NCBI RefSeq assembly: GCF_030272615.1
Contig: NC_081409.1
Span: 530,818,291-530,882,290 of the forward strand
Reading direction: 5' to 3'
Length of the DNA stretch: 64,000 nt
Origin: Cryptomeria japonica
Taxonomy: Eukaryota; Streptophyta; Pinopsida; Cupressales; Cupressaceae
Notes under the pieces: generated by a model
What the model was told of the DNA's origin: nothing
Databases searched by the model: none
What the model saw: the letters and a program-made list of their open reading frames with translations, nothing else
Shown: one piece after another, positions 1 through 12,659 of the stretch
How positions within the stretch are numbered: the stretch's first letter is position 1
Layout: each line of letters begins with the position of its first letter
Made by a program: the position numbers and the translations under genes

Positions 1-1
1 A

Positions 2-405
2 AAAACCAAGATCGCATGTATCTTTGATTGCAAAGTGGGATGTCTTACTTCGTCCTACCTTGGCTTGCCTCTTTGTGATAACAATGTTCCTGATGCTTTT
101 TGGTTCGGTATTTTGGATAGATTGTAGTCTAAACTCATTGGTTGGAAAGGTACATTGCTTAGTCAAGTAGGTAAGATTCAGTTAATTCAATCTACTCTTT
201 AAAACGTCCTTATATTTTCTATGAGTCTCTTAAGAGATAATAGCAAAAATAGTGACAAATTCAAGATAAAATTCAAAAGAAATTACAATGATTTGGAACT
301 GGGGAGAGGAAATGTCTCCCTGTTGTTGCTTGGGATCAAGGTTGTAAACCTATGAATATGGATGGTCTTGGAATATAATAAATCAAAGAATCCATTATAA
401 ACTGT
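2..405 (+). pseudogene. LINE (non-LTR) reverse transcriptase C-terminal relic
   Basis: Decayed end of a plant L1-type reverse transcriptase, cut by the window start. Frame 2 reads SSYLGLPL, then LIGWKGTLLSQVGKIQLI, then FSMSL, the usual order of the RT thumb region of plant LINEs. After a frameshift near 250 it reads KIQKKL and VVAWDQGCKP followed by GLGI, again in family order. It contains stop codons and at least one frameshift, so it is dead. No poly-A tail or target duplication is visible, so the 3' limit is approximate. Confidence 0.8.
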
Positions 406-2980
406 AGTGCCTTTCCCTGATTCATCTTGTCTTTTTGTACATCAAAAGAATATATTGATCTAGCTTAGTCTAGTTTATGATGATTTGATGGTATCATGTT
501 ATGAACTAACCCTATTTCATGATTGTATTGGATATGATGATGGATCTATAATTGATCATTATTCATGATGGATCATATTGCTTATGGGACTTTGATGACA
601 CTATGATTACACTAACCCTACTCTATGATTATGATGACTGAGTTGATGCTACGATGTTTGTGATTATCTTCTAGTGTCTTCATGATTAGAGATGATGTCA
701 TACCACTCATTGTGATAATGATATGACGTTGTGATTCTCTATCACTCACCTAATCATTTATGATGTATATGTGTTGTTGATGCAGGAGCATCCCCGGTCG
801 ATGAGCAATCTTGGATCAACCAAAAACATTTCCTTTCTTGTTTGGTTCTTTGTGCAGTTTCAGTATTCTTACCGATATGTACTGGTAGTTGCTTGTTCTT
901 CATGGAAGATCTTGTTTGCAGTTTCTTGGTGGTTTCATGTGGTTGATTCTAGATTTCTAGTTCATTTGGGTTCTTCTCCAATCAGTTATCACTTTTAGTT
1001 GGCTATTTATGGATTCCGGGGATAGTTCTTGTGCTTACCAGTTGGTTTTCCTTCATTACCGACATGATTCTTGGCATATGGATCTATCTTGGGTCTTGTC
1101 TGATGTTCTTTGGCATGTGGCCAACCTTCCTGCTGAACCGCATCACTTGGTTGTTATTTTCCAGAAAGATTTCTTAAATCTTAGGGCTGACCTAATTACA
1201 CATTTTATTTTCCTGCATTGGTGAATGTAATCCTTTGAGGTCGACCTGGATATGTTCTGGTGGGTATAAATATGATGTTATGTAATCATTTGTGGGAGAA
1301 AAGGAAGTAGAACTGAGAATAAGGATTGAGATTCACATGTTGTGATCTAGTTGATTCTTAGAGTCCTAGTTGGATTGTTTCTAGCTTGAAGCCTATGTGT
1401 AACTAGTTAATTACTAGATGTTCTTTGATGATAATCAGATGATTACCGGATGGTTGCCAAAAGTTCTATGGCTTGAATATGATCTGTTTATATAAATTTG
1501 TTATGTTTTCTTATTGTTTGCATTGTGTCTCTCTTACTGTATAAGCCGGTTAACTCTTCAAAGTGTTTTTACCGGTTATGGCTACATCAGTTGTATATAT
1601 GTTGTATTGTGTTTAGTGGTGGATGCAGGATTGTAGGTACCAGACATCGATTCCACCTAGTCTCACAGGTCTGAGTGTGTCTTTATCCCAATTTAAAGTT
1701 GTTGGAGATGGCATGTGTTTCCTTCTCATACTCTAGGCTTAGGTTGACACCCTTGTCAATTAGTGTCTTGGCTTGAGTCGTTGGTCTACATCATGTGGTG
1801 TGTTGTTCAACCTTATGTGAGGTTGTCTTGTGAGTTTGCGATTATTTGTTAATTAATCATTAATCAGTTTGTATAGTTTATAAATATTAAATCAAATGAA
1901 TGGATGACATTAATATTTAATATTAATGTACGATTAATATTATTATTGAATAATTATCCGTTAATGTTTATTTTATGGATTTATATTTTATTGGTTATTT
2001 GGAATTGTGGAAATTAATTAATCAAATTACTGCATATAGCCATTGGCATAAATTATTAAATAATGGTTAGTACAAATACAATATATTTATACATATTTAT
2101 TTACTGGGATTTTATAATTAATTAATAATTAAATTGGTGGAATTATATTAATTGAGTATTTATGCTTATTAGTACATCCTATACTTAGGCAGTAAATAGG
2201 CATAAATTGCATAATCAGATTATCAAAGAGTGAATCACAACTCTAAATCTAATTAGTGTTACTCCTAAATAACAATAGAATAAAGCTAATATCGATTGAA
2301 TTGAAATGAAACTAATTAAAAGCTCCCTCAATTGAAACAACAAGGCTTCCATTGCTCTTCTCCATTGTTGTTGATGTAGGTGGCTCTCAAGTATTGCACT
2401 TGATTTCCTGCATAAGATAGACAACAATAATGAAGACTATGATTCTAGACTGACTTGAGAAAAGAAGTTGAATTTATAGATTCAACACAAAGGGGGTGAG
2501 AAATAGAACTCAAGTGTTGATTGATAGATAACTAATTTAGATTGATCAGTGAACTCAATTGATTGATTTGTTAACTCATTTGATTGAGTAGTCAACCAGA
2601 TTGATTGAAGAGTGAACTGAATAGATGGATTAGTCAACTCGCTTGATTGATTAGTGAATTGAATAGACTAGGAAGATGACTGAATTGATGGATTAGTCAT
2701 AAAAAGTTGATTCTGAGTTAAAAAGGATGATTGATGAGTTAATTGAGTTAACTAATTAGACAACGGATTTGATCAATCAGTTATGATTTTAGCATGTGTT
2801 GTAGGAATTTCAAATTGAATTTGATGTTCATTTTCAATTTGAATTTGACGTTGGTCATTCGAATGCTGAAATGCACATGAACTTAATTGAAATTCAGATT
2901 TGGGGAAAATGTTTAAATAATTAATTAAATAAAAAAGATTATTTAACTAAGGAAAATTCAGATTTGATGATAGGTGCGCC
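406..2980. other. AT-rich DNA without recognised genes
   Basis: From 420 to 760 it is dominated by GATGATT-like low-complexity sequence. From about 760 to 1640 there is LTR-like DNA with a TATA motif (GGTATAAATATG near 1264) but no matching partner in the window. From 1840 to 2200 it is very AT-rich. From 2535 to 2780 TTGATTGATTAGT-like words recur irregularly, a degenerate tandem repeat. Short open frames at 771-998, 1009-1224 and 2215-2427 match nothing I know. The 3' LTR of G0 should lie here or further left, but I could not place it. Confidence 0.5.
2535..2780. repeat. Degenerate TTGATTGATTAGT-type tandem repeat
   Basis: Words such as GAACTCAATTGATTGATT and TTAGTCAACTCG recur about every 20-30 bases with much variation. 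The unit is not constant enough to count copies with confidence. Confidence 0.45.
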
Positions 2981-4514
2981 CATGGTTTTCCTATTGGATG
3001 GGGACGTGTTATACATGATATGATTATTGACAGATGTGTGTTTGCTTGGGATCCTTGTCTTCTTTCCACTTTGTATCATCAGATGCATGGGATTGTTTAC
3101 TTGCAGTAGAAATCAATTGGATGGGGTATTACTTTGCTCTAGACATGGGCTTGGGAGCACATAGCTATCTTTCATCTTGCGTTATATATAGATTTAGATC
3201 CAGAGAATCCATATGCTTATGGGTATACTGTTGGTGCGAGGCATAGGGCATCAGGTAATATCCTGTATTGGCATCATCAGATTGATATCTTACAGTATTT
3301 CTCATAGAGACCTTATCTTACTTGCCCTGGGTGAACTGATGATGCTCAACAACTTCCTTTTTATCGAAAGGAAAGATATCTTATTGGTCAAGATGTGGGT
3401 AGCTACAGGGTTATTGATATGCATCTTCCTGGCCATGTGCTCAGACAATTTGGGGAAGTATAGGGTATTCCAAACGTGACAACTTATTTTGCTCATAACA
3501 CTCGAGAGGTTGGTGATTGGGGTGCTTGCGTGCAGCCTCATGTTACTATTGCTAAGTTTGATGCTCTTACTCCTATATTGTGGGGATGGCAGCTTCGTGT
3601 AGTGGATCCACGGTCTACAACATAGTATAGTGTATGGTGGATACAACATAGGCCGATACCTTTGATAGATCTGACAGTTATGATTGGTGCTCAATAGATT
3701 AGACATGGTAGGGGTTCTAAAGGGAGAGGTGGAGAGTATAGGGGTGGAGGAGGTAGGGATGGAGGAGATAGAGGTGGAGGAGGTATAGATGGAGGAGGTA
3801 GAGGTGGAGGAGGTATATATGGAGGAGGTATAGATTTGATAGCTGTTGGTGCAGGGTAGGTGGATAGTGATAGGGAGGACGTGGATATTGGTGGAGAGAC
3901 TGCATCCATGAGCAGTTTTGATGAGAGTGATGAGTTAGGATCAGGGTCATCAAGCAGTGATGGAGATGAGGGAAGGGATGATGGTTATGATGTGGAGATG
4001 TTCCAGGCTTCGAAGTCTATAGGTGTGGAGAGAGGAGATGAGGAGGGATTGAGAGATTGAGTTAGGCATTTAGAGGACTTGGTCACTACTTTATGACAGC
4101 GATGGATGGAGGATAGGGATCAGTATCGGCATGTGATAGAGGAGTTGACTATAGAGGGATCGGGTATTTGCTGAGAGATATCGATTATAGAGGGAGAGAG
4201 ATGAGGCAGTTAGGAGGACTTAGATCACTATGGATGCATATGATCAGTTGTTTGGGCCAGTGAAGGAGACTCATATCCAGGCAGATAGATATTTTACTAC
4301 TGCATAGGAGGCTATTTATTATCAACAGGCTTATGAGAGAGCTATTCCTAAGGGTCAGAGGGAACCTAGTTTTACTGCTTTCATGGGGAGAATATCGAGT
4401 CGATCTACTTCTCGACAGGCTAGCAGTGGAGGAGTGATGGGTCGACCTAGAGTGTCGTCGGGATAGGCTGGAGTTAGTCTTGATGCACCTACTGATAGAG
4501 GTAGTATAGGTTGA
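2981..4514 (+). pseudogene. Plant mobile domain (PMD) gene of G0, antisense to its pol; N-terminus missing
   Basis: PMD proteins are plant proteins related to MAIN/MAIL; the domain is also found in transposable elements. Frame 2 reads, in order: a tract near WGRVIHDMI; LLSTLYHQMHGIVYL; TWAWEHIAIF; then PFYRKERYLIG; GSYRVIDMHLPGHVLRQFG; and VQGIP with Gln replaced by a stop. This order is typical of the PMD. A Gly/Arg tail (about 3710-3850), an acidic Ser-rich stretch (about 3860-4060) and a helical, probably coiled-coil tail follow. A frameshift lies between 4060 and 4340. Several stops replace Gln codons (CAG to TAG). The N-terminal TFHL and GE-T-T part seen in the G3 copy is absent upstream of 2981. 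It is about 1.56 kb from the G0 integrase stop, tail-to-tail. It could also be an independent PMD transposon remnant, but the matching layout in G3 argues for cargo. Confidence 0.72.
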
Positions 4515-6077
4515 GAGATTGGATATTGATTTTGATATTGTAGATATGATGTATTTTGACACATTTCTATATCATATATATGATATGCTTTCTTGATTAA
4601 CTTTTGATGGTGAACTTCATGGTATAATGTTTCTTTATTGTGATGATTAATTCTTTATGAATGTGATATCATGCAGTGATTCGATGTAGCTCTATGTTAT
4701 GATGCTTAATGGTTTCTAAAAACTTTATTATAATTATGAACATGTGATGCGATGATGTTTATTTTTGTGTATCAAAATATGTGTTGAAGACCTTGAAAGA
4801 ATTGTTATTTGTTAGACGTAGGATGGTCAATCAACTGAATCAATCTTTGTTTATTCTGGATTTTGATATGATAGAAATTTTGATGAGAAAGTCTTCATTT
4901 CTTTATTCATAGTGCAATACATTATCATCATTGAGACTTATTATATAACAATGGAGCTTATTACACCAAGGTATGAGGAACCAAGATGTATAGATATCTC
5001 ATTGCAAAGAAACAAACATGTAATGGACAAGGAATGAACCCTCCATTCTAGGAATTACACTAGGGGTCAAGGTATGTGTGTCATTCACAAGATGAATGCT
5101 CCTATCATAGACACCCACTAGAGAAATTTCCCCAGAACTTCATTGGTTCAAACCAAAACCAACAAACAAAGAAAAGGATCATGCCCATCATGGCTTCTAT
5201 AGTCACTTTTGGACATCCTTGAGTAGCTAAAAGCAATGATCTTTGCCAATTTGATAAAAAAGAGTCAACCAAAAATAGACAAAACTCAACAATTAGACTG
5301 ACTGTGCCTTTGTTTTGATATGTTTGATGTGATTTTGATAATGTCTGGTTTTAGAATTTTTGGACCCCTTTTAAGACTGACCTGTCTGGTTTTGAGTGTA
5401 CTGATTCTATTTAAGACAAGATGTTGATCACGTTGATAGTTTGATAGATCAATAGATTACACCGTTGATCAGTTTAATTGTAGACATTTTGAAAAGATAG
5501 TTGTATCTTTTGTTTAACTTCACTTGAAGTGTTTGTTGGACATTTGTTGGGGTGTTTGATTCTTGCGAGACAATTTATTGCAAGTTTTAAATTGACATTT
5601 GAATGTTTTTTGGATTTTGTGGATCGATATTGAATTGTTTTTTGGATTGTTTTTTGGAATTTTTTTGTATGTTTAGGATTTTTGCAGTACTTTATTTGAA
5701 TGTTTTTGATTGATTTTTTCAGGACTTTTTTTGAATGTTTTTGATTGGTATCTTGTAATGACTTAGAGCTTTTGATTAATGTGTGAGATATAGAAATTGA
5801 TAGATTTTGGGTAACAAGACTTGATAAGGAAACCTCTACCCAACCAAGGATAAAGTGTAATCATAATGTGACATTGAAGATGAATGAATAAAGACCTCCT
5901 AAAGACTTCATGAATAGGTATCTAGGAAATGAGACAACCTTCGCTCCTTTTAGTGCATACAAGTGAATAACTCAGACAATCACCTTGTTTTATTGATGCA
6001 ACTATATGAGAAAGAGATAATGCTATGCGGTAAAGAAATATGCAAATGCAATATTGGAATTTGAAATGAACTCACCC
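4515..6077. other. G0 spacer between antisense PMD gene and integrase
   Basis: No coding match on either strand. The stretch from 5380 to 5750 is T-rich, with repeats of GAATGTTTTTGATTG-like words. Its length, about 1.56 kb, is close to the corresponding spacer in G3 (21462-23083). Confidence 0.55.
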
Positions 6078-6310
6078 TTAGATGTAATATCCTTTTAGGT
6101 GCATACTATTGATAGGATCGGCGAGTGAATCTCCCTCCACTATTTGCAAATGATAAGCGTCATTCCCAATTACTTTCGTTATGACAAATGAACCCAACCA
6201 GTTAGGTTGAAACTTTCCTATTTTTTGACATTCAACAAGGTTTCTTTGATTTTCTTTAAGAACAATATCTCCTATTTCGAAGAAACGTGGGTTGACTCAT
6301 TTGTTGTAGT
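6078..6310 (-). pseudogene. pol: G0 integrase C-terminal end
   Basis: Minus-strand frame reading VNPRFFEIGDIVLKEN, then KIGKFQPNWLGSFVITKV, then DPINSMHLKGYY and a TAA stop whose low end is at 6078. This is the C-terminal integrase module of Tat-like gypsy elements; G3 has the equivalent GKFEPNWLGPY and EPINTIHLKKFF. It is separated from the rest of the integrase (59363 upward) by insertion of G1. A TGA replaces an Arg codon (CGA to TGA) just after the junction. Confidence 0.9.
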
Positions 6311-7515
6311 TGATGAGCCTAAATAATGGTTCTATTTTGATAGTTTTTTTATATAATACTCCTTCCTAGGTCTTATGATTAGATGACATTTGAATTATAA
6401 TACTCTTTTAATACCTTTTAAGTGTTTTTGAAATTGGTTTAACTTATACCTAAGGATGTCATATAATGATCTATCTATGCAAATATCTGAAAACAATTAT
6501 AAATATGGTTTGCATTATATCATGTTAGCATTAGTATATACACATGTTTTTTGTGCATTAATATCATGATGTAGGGTCAAAAAAGGTGAAGTAAAGACAA
6601 ATGGCAGTTCAAAAGATCATCAAATATATAACCGCAATGCAGACCCAGTCAGAGAAATGCAGTAATGATCGAAACCACTTGACCGGTTCTTTAGCAGATT
6701 GATTTATGAAGCATTTATAACTATTATTAGTGGAGCTTAGATCTAGGAAGCTAGTCATGCTATGTTTTCTCAGCTATAGGACAAATGTTGTTCTATTATC
6801 CTGCACTGACTTCTTCTCTTGTGAATAAATCTTGTTCACCTATTCCGTAGGAATGTGGTCGACCAGTTAGAAGTTTGTTATAAGTTTTCCTATAAATAAA
6901 GGGATATCTCTCCTCTTGAGGATAGCAAAGAATGACCATAGTATCTTGTAATACACAGTCTTCTGGTACTATTTATGTATTTTCTAGTCAAGGTGAAATA
7001 AAGAGATCAATGCGATTTTGAATAATTAGATAATTGTAATCTGAAGTTTTTGAGATACTCACTCAAGGGGGCCCACTTGGTGAGTAATCCTTTGTATGTT
7101 TCAGTTAATTTCGTACTTCTATAGTAGTTGTTTCTACAGTTGTCTATTCCTTTAGCCATAGGAAACAATTCCTATATTTGTTCCTACAGCCACAATAGCA
7201 AGGTAGTTCCTACTGCCCCCCAAAACTTTATCATTTAACAGTAGTTGTTTAAAGTAATTTCTAGTTATAAGATTAAAGTATTAGTTCATTTGAGATTTTG
7301 TGTGTTTACTTTAAGAAGAATTCCCTTTCCTACAGTAATATAGGATGGTTGCAATATGAACTTGGTGCACATATAGTGCTGGACCATTTCAAATTTACAT
7401 CCTTGGTTGATAACTAAATGAGCCTTTGCCACAAGAAAAGTTAGCTATTTAAGGATATTCAATCTCTAAGTTGTGTTTTGTTACCTAGTTACCATTCTAG
7501 TTGTGAGGGCCAACA
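6311..7515 (+). repeat. G1 5' LTR
   Basis: 1,205 bp, TG...CA. The partner is the split 3' LTR at 42156-42213 plus 58204-59362. It contains TATA (TATAAATAAA, 6891-6900) and an AATAAAG polyadenylation-like signal near 7000. The two copies align over their whole length with scattered substitutions. Confidence 0.93.
6891..6900 (+). promoter_or_regulatory. G1 5' LTR TATA box
   Basis: CCTATAAATAAAGG, followed about 65 bases downstream by a CTTGTAATACACAG block and then AAATAAAG. The arrangement fits the U3-R part of an LTR. The same TATA is conserved in the 3' LTR at 58738-58747. Confidence 0.7.
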
Positions 7516-7519
7516 TTTT

Positions 7520-7537
7520 TGGCGTCATTGTCAAGGA
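7520..7537 (+). other. G1 primer-binding site
   Basis: TGGCGTCATTGTCAAGGA begins five bases after the LTR. It resembles the TGGCGCCGTTGCCGGGGA site (tRNA-Asp type) of Athila-like elements, with C-to-T and G-to-A changes. Confidence 0.65.
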
Positions 7538-7619
7538 TGGTGCCAAGCTAAGAACCTATTGTAAGCCATTAGTTTTTAAGTTTTTTAATTAGCTCTTTGA
7601 ATTTCCTTCAATAACTTGT

Positions 7620-9407
7620 ATGCATAGGAGGAGAAGAGATGCATTGGGAAGATTTCTTCCCTCGCATTCTACTCAAGATATAAGATCAGATCAAGCACCT
7701 GAAGTAAACCCTTTTGCAGAAACTTATGTGCTAAATAGATGTGTCTTTAATTTGTTAGAAGGGGACCTAGACTCCTTGAACGAACCCCCTGAACAAAAAA
7801 TTTTACCTCTAGTCATTTATTAGGGACCAATGGCAGTGAATCCTCTGCCTCCACCTATAAATCCAACATTTGAGTTCCCCATTCCTGACCTGCATGATAA
7901 TGCAATTTTGAAAAACATACTAGCCTCTTCACTTCCAAAATTTCATGGATTGGTAATAGAAGATCCAGACACCTTTCTATTTGAATTTGATATCCTTTGC
8001 AGAAGTTATGATTATACCACTGATGCTCATAAACTCAAGTTATTCCCTACTACTTTGAAAGAAGTTGCCTTGAGATGGTTTATGATTTTAGGAAGAAATA
8101 TAATCACTACCTAGGAGGGAATGAAAACAAACTTCTTGGATAATTATAAAGACTATTGCAAGGGAATGAACCGACATGGTGATGATATCTTAAAAATGAC
8201 ACAAAAAGAAGATGAAAGCCTGGAAGACTATTTGAAAAGGTTTTTATTTAGTGTCAACAAATCCAAACATAGTAATCTAAGTGAAGACTCTATGAAGTTG
8301 ATTTTTTTGAGGGGCATCAATGATGGCTATGCTGACTCCTTAGATCTAATGTGAAGAGGATATATTACTCAAGTTCAATGGGATGATATCAAAAAAATCT
8401 ATCAAAAGTATTCAAGAGCTGCAACAAAAAGGGGAAGACACTATAGGCCTAGTTCTTCAATTGCAAAGTCATCTTCAATAGTCTCAAGAATGGATATAAC
8501 TCATTTGTTGAAGGATTTTAAAGAAGATATAATTAATAATATGGCTACCCAATTGGATACACTATGGGCAAAGAAGAAGCATGAGGAGGCAGAGGCTATG
8601 TTTGCTGAATTTTTTCCTCACTGTTGACAAAAGAAGAAGGACTGTAGATGCAAATTGTTAGCTAAAATTGATAGCTAGCAGAGTTACCCTGATTTCAAGC
8701 CTACCTACAGAGATGATAAACAACTCTTTTTATGTTGCACAACGAAGGCCTTTGCCTCCAAGACAAGGTATTCCATAAGATCCATTGTCATTTTCTAATC
8801 CTTATATGAACTTCAATGCACAAAACAATTAGTGGCAACCACCATATTCCCAAAATTTTAGAAATTATACTCCTCAATCTTGGAATAACTCTCAAAACCC
8901 TTGGCCTAATTATCAGAATTCATCATCTCAAAGGTAGCAACCACAAGGGAATTGGTCTCCCCATCAAGGTAACTGGAAACAGTCACCATAATGGAGGGGA
9001 GGACAACAATGGACAAACGAGTCATCAAGTTTCCTGCAGCCACAACAACAGTCCTAACAACCAGCTTTAATGCCACCAACTCCTACTACCACTTCATCCA
9101 AGCCAACCCCAACTGCCAACTCAGCCTATTCCAAATACAAATAATAAACCATAACAACAACAACAAGTTTTTTCAGCTGATCCTAATAACTATCTTGCAT
9201 ACTCTCTCAATATAAGTGATATTCATTTTAGGTTAGGGACAACATTGCCTACTCCATCTCCTCCAGTCATAACAAAGTTACCAATAGAGGAGACCGCTCA
9301 GGAAAGCATACCTGATAAATCTAGAAACTCTGAGCAGGTTTAGTAGTCTGAAACTTCATATATACCTATAAGAACTCCCCCATTTCCTCAGAGATCGCAG
9401 GTATAAG
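7620..9407 (+). pseudogene. gag: G1 gag
   Basis: Capsid polyprotein, starting MHRRRRDALGRF at 7620. The first kilobase is one frame broken by TAG at 7821 and 8112 and TGA at 8352. The core reads KLKLFPTTLKEVALRWF, then ESLEDYLKRF and LIFLRGINDGY, as in retrotransposon gag domains. Near 8600 FFPHC-QKKKDCRC is a degenerate zinc-knuckle-like element. From 8780 to 9210 a shifted frame is rich in Asn, Gln, Pro and Trp (NSQNPWPNYQNSS), typical of Athila-type gag C-termini. The coding sequence is cut at 9407 by G2 and resumes at 35354. In order it reaches PFPQRSQV just before the cut. Confidence 0.85.
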
Positions 9408-10262
9408 TGATAGGGAGATACTCAAGAATTGGCTCAATTTGTGTGTTTGCAATCAATTTGGCTTGCAAGTTCCCTCAAAGGTAATTGTTGAAGATTTTGT
9501 CACTTGTTTAGGTAATGTTTCTTTGATGTCTTTCTTTCTTTAAGATTCATATCAACCCTGAGATCTTCCTACCATGTCAGTTCTTGTTTTCACTCAAACT
9601 TGCTCTCAAGTCTCAAAAAATGAAACTTAGCTTCTTAGCTCCAAACACTAAGATCACTCACCAAGAGTTGAAAAAGATCTAACATCCTCTTAGGATTAAT
9701 TAAAATTGGTTTGATGGTCTTTAAATTTGTCTTCTTACATGATTTGAGGAAAAGCTCAAAACAGGGCTACAAGAAAAGAGCCCCAATTAACCCTCCAAAA
9801 CTGCTAAAATGCTTATAACTCCACAAACTACCAAAACACCTCATGAAAACTTGGCATTTATGGATACCCTTTATGGAAATATTTCAAATTTGTGATATGA
9901 GGAGGTCTGAAAAGACCATACAACTTTTGTCCTATAAATGTGCCTAAAAATAAGGGTTTTCAAGGGTTTTGAGTCTTCAAAATTCTTATCACCATTCTAA
10001 ACTCTTCTTCAGACCACCAAATATTTTGAGAAGGTTTGTACCATAATTATGAAGGATTCAAAATTCCTTCCCTACAAGCATAAAGACAAACACTTGATGT
10101 GCAACCAAGTTTCAAGAGGAAAACTGCTCAAAAGCCATTGTATTTCAATACTTTTGCTGCTCAAAATGCATTTCTCAACTAATTATTCATTGGAACACTC
10201 TTCCATGTGGATTAAAAGATTTGATTAAACTTCATTCCACCTTGGGAAACCAAAATAAGGTT
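9408..10262 (-). repeat. G2 3' LTR, left fragment
   Basis: First 855 bases (plus orientation) of a 1.79-kb LTR, matching 33548-34400. It is cut by G3 after the sequence AGGTT, which is duplicated at 27778-27782, where the LTR resumes. Confidence 0.93.
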
Positions 10263-11376
10263 TGTAATACCCTAAAAATGGTCATCTAAACCATGGGCCC
10301 CTATCTTGACAACATCACCAAGGTCCTAACCAAAGGCATTAAATCAATCTTGAGCACATTATCAATTCTTTAATCATCAAATATCACATGGCAAATCAAT
10401 TACTCAATATTAATTAAATATTAATTTAATTAATTGAATCATTTCCAAGAATATCATTTTGATCAATTATCCCATTTTAATTTATTAAATATCCTTGCAT
10501 ATTTAATTAATTAATTAAATTATCATTTAATCATGCAAAAGGAATTAATTTATTACAAAAGAGTAATTAATTACAAAACAAGAGTTGAATTGAAATTAAA
10601 ATAAAAGAATTGAATTGAGAGAGAAATCAAACTTGAGATATTATTTCTTTTTCTAAATTTAGAACTTGAAATCATAAAAGCAATTAATTGAATTATTGAA
10701 TTATTCTCTAAAATTGGAACTCAAATCTTTTCAGAAAAAGAAGTTCAATTGCATTGAAAAGACTCTTTTCTTGAATAAATAAAAGAATTATCTATTTTTA
10801 TGCATGAAATTAATTCATTATTATTTCCAATGCAACTTGGACTTCTAATTTGAATGCATTTCAATTAAACTATAATTAGAATCTATCTCAAGGTTAACTA
10901 AACCTGATTTCTCAATTATTTTTAATTAATCCTAAATTGAGCTTTTCTCTTGGTAATTCTCTATAAATTCAGTCTTCAGCTCTCATTCCAATTTACCCCA
11001 GAGATTTTTGAGAATGCGCTTGGAGATTATTATCACGCTAATTTCGCTCTAGAGTCATTGAAGATTATTGTGCTTTTTAGATTATTCATCCATTTTTCAT
11101 TCATTATTGCTTGAATTGATTATTTGTTTGAATTATTCATCCATCTTGCATCCATATAGTTAATATCATATAGATTAAATCCTTCATCTTGGTGTAGTCT
11201 AGTCACTGGTATTGCTTATAGCAATCTGAGAGCAATCTTATACTTGCATCTTTTAGAAGGCAATTAGTCACTTTGTTATGATTTATTACTTATTGATTAT
11301 TGATTACTAACCATGCATATAATGACTTAATTGAAGTGTTGTGCTTGCAGCTACAAACCACTTTTTCACACACACA
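10263..11376 (+). repeat. G3 5' LTR
   Basis: 1,114 bp, TG...CA. It is AT-rich with runs of TTAATTAATTAA. TATA (CTATAAATTC) lies at 10962-10968. The paired LTR is at 26663-27777. Confidence 0.96.
10962..10968 (+). promoter_or_regulatory. G3 LTR TATA box
   Basis: TATAAAT in CTCTATAAATTCAGTC, conserved in the 3' LTR (27363-27369). It would give a transcript start near 11000. Confidence 0.65.
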
Positions 11377-11380
11377 TCTT

Positions 11381-11398
11381 TGGCACCCACCATGGGGC
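11381..11398 (+). other. G3 primer-binding site
   Basis: TGGCACCCACCATGGGGC starts four bases after the LTR. It resembles TGGCGCCCACCGTGGGGC-type sites of plant gypsy elements, with CpG-to-CpA changes. The tRNA is probably Arg-type but was not confirmed. Confidence 0.6.
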
Positions 11399-12659
11399 AG
11401 AAGACTACATTTTTCGGCCTCCAAGACTGACTGCTTGTTTTTTTTGTTATTTTCCAGATTTCAGATTTTTTGATTTTTTGTCTGTACATCTCGTACGACA
11501 ATTACCACAGGCTGAAATGACAAACTGCAGGTGTCATACGAACTGGAATCCTATCTCATATGAGTTGGGATCCTGTATCATATGAGTTTTCATACTATCC
11601 TATGACTCTGTATTTTCTGGTAAAAAAAATTAAAAAAATTAAAAAAAGAGGCAAATTTTCATGATTTTTTTTATTATTCTAATGACTGACCCTGACTGTT
11701 TATCTATCTATCTCATAATTTTTTTTCACAACCTGATCAGTTTTTGCAGAATGCTTGTTAAAGAATATGCTTGTTGCACAAAGACAATAAGACTACTAAT
11801 TCATTGTCTTTGCAGGTTGCCTAAGGAGAATCGACTAAACATCGTGTATTCTTTAAATTCATTTTTTAGGAACCTAACTTGCTATCTGGTTAAAGAACGA
11901 ATCTGTCTTTTGTGTTTTTAGAAGATTCTGAGAGGTAGGAGAGTATGCTCTTGTATTTTTCTAGACAATCAGAAATCCAGACCCTTGAGGCTTTTTCTTT
12001 GTTTGAGATTTGTACATCTTTAGCAGGCCTGCCCTCATGAGGGATTGAAAAACTCTTAAAGCCATTATGGCCAGTGTGAGGGGAACAACCTAAGTGGGAA
12101 TGACTAGATGCCAAGTACTCCAACCCACTATTAAATAAATGTGATTTGATGAAAATCAAGTCAACGACAGTGCTCGGGAATAGCTCTCCTTTGTACCTTC
12201 GGGTATATTAAACCTTGGTTTTCAAGGTTGGGAGACCTCTTAATTGAGTTTATACCTCGGCGCACCGAACGGATCACTGACTAGTTCCAATTAAAATTAG
12301 AAGCTACCTGGTTCATCTCCGAAAGGGGGATAATCTTTGTGCAAGAGAGATAGTAACTCTTCCAAGATACTTGTCATTTCATGCCCCCATTAGCATTTGG
12401 AGTCGGATAATATGGCATTGAGAATCCATTGGGTGAGACTCAGTGGTCGTATTCTAATTAGCTATTGGGTGTGTACCTGAGTCTACAAGCAAAGGTTTTC
12501 TTTCCTCACCAAATTCCTTAGGGTTTGCATGTTGTGATTGGAGTCACTATACATACTACTTGTTTTTTGTGTTTTTCATCCCTGAAACAAAAATTGAAAT
12601 ACCAAAATTGGAGAAGACAAGAAACAACTCAGTGATTCGAAAATTTGTCCATGTCAGAA

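Noticed and set aside
2480-2500. CACAAAGGGGGTG as a polypurine tract before a plus-strand LTR
   Set aside because: No LTR partner, primer site or matching end found; G0 is on the minus strand.
2535-2780. CRISPR-like array
   Set aside because: Irregular, low-complexity repeats without constant unit or spacers, in plant DNA.
3691-3953. Minus-strand Pro/Leu-rich frames
   Set aside because: They are complements of the Gly/Arg-rich repeat in the G0 PMD gene.
12170-12520. Block with GGCGCACCGAACGGATCAC that briefly suggested rRNA
   Set aside because: No extended match to 5.8S or other rRNA and located within the G3 leader.
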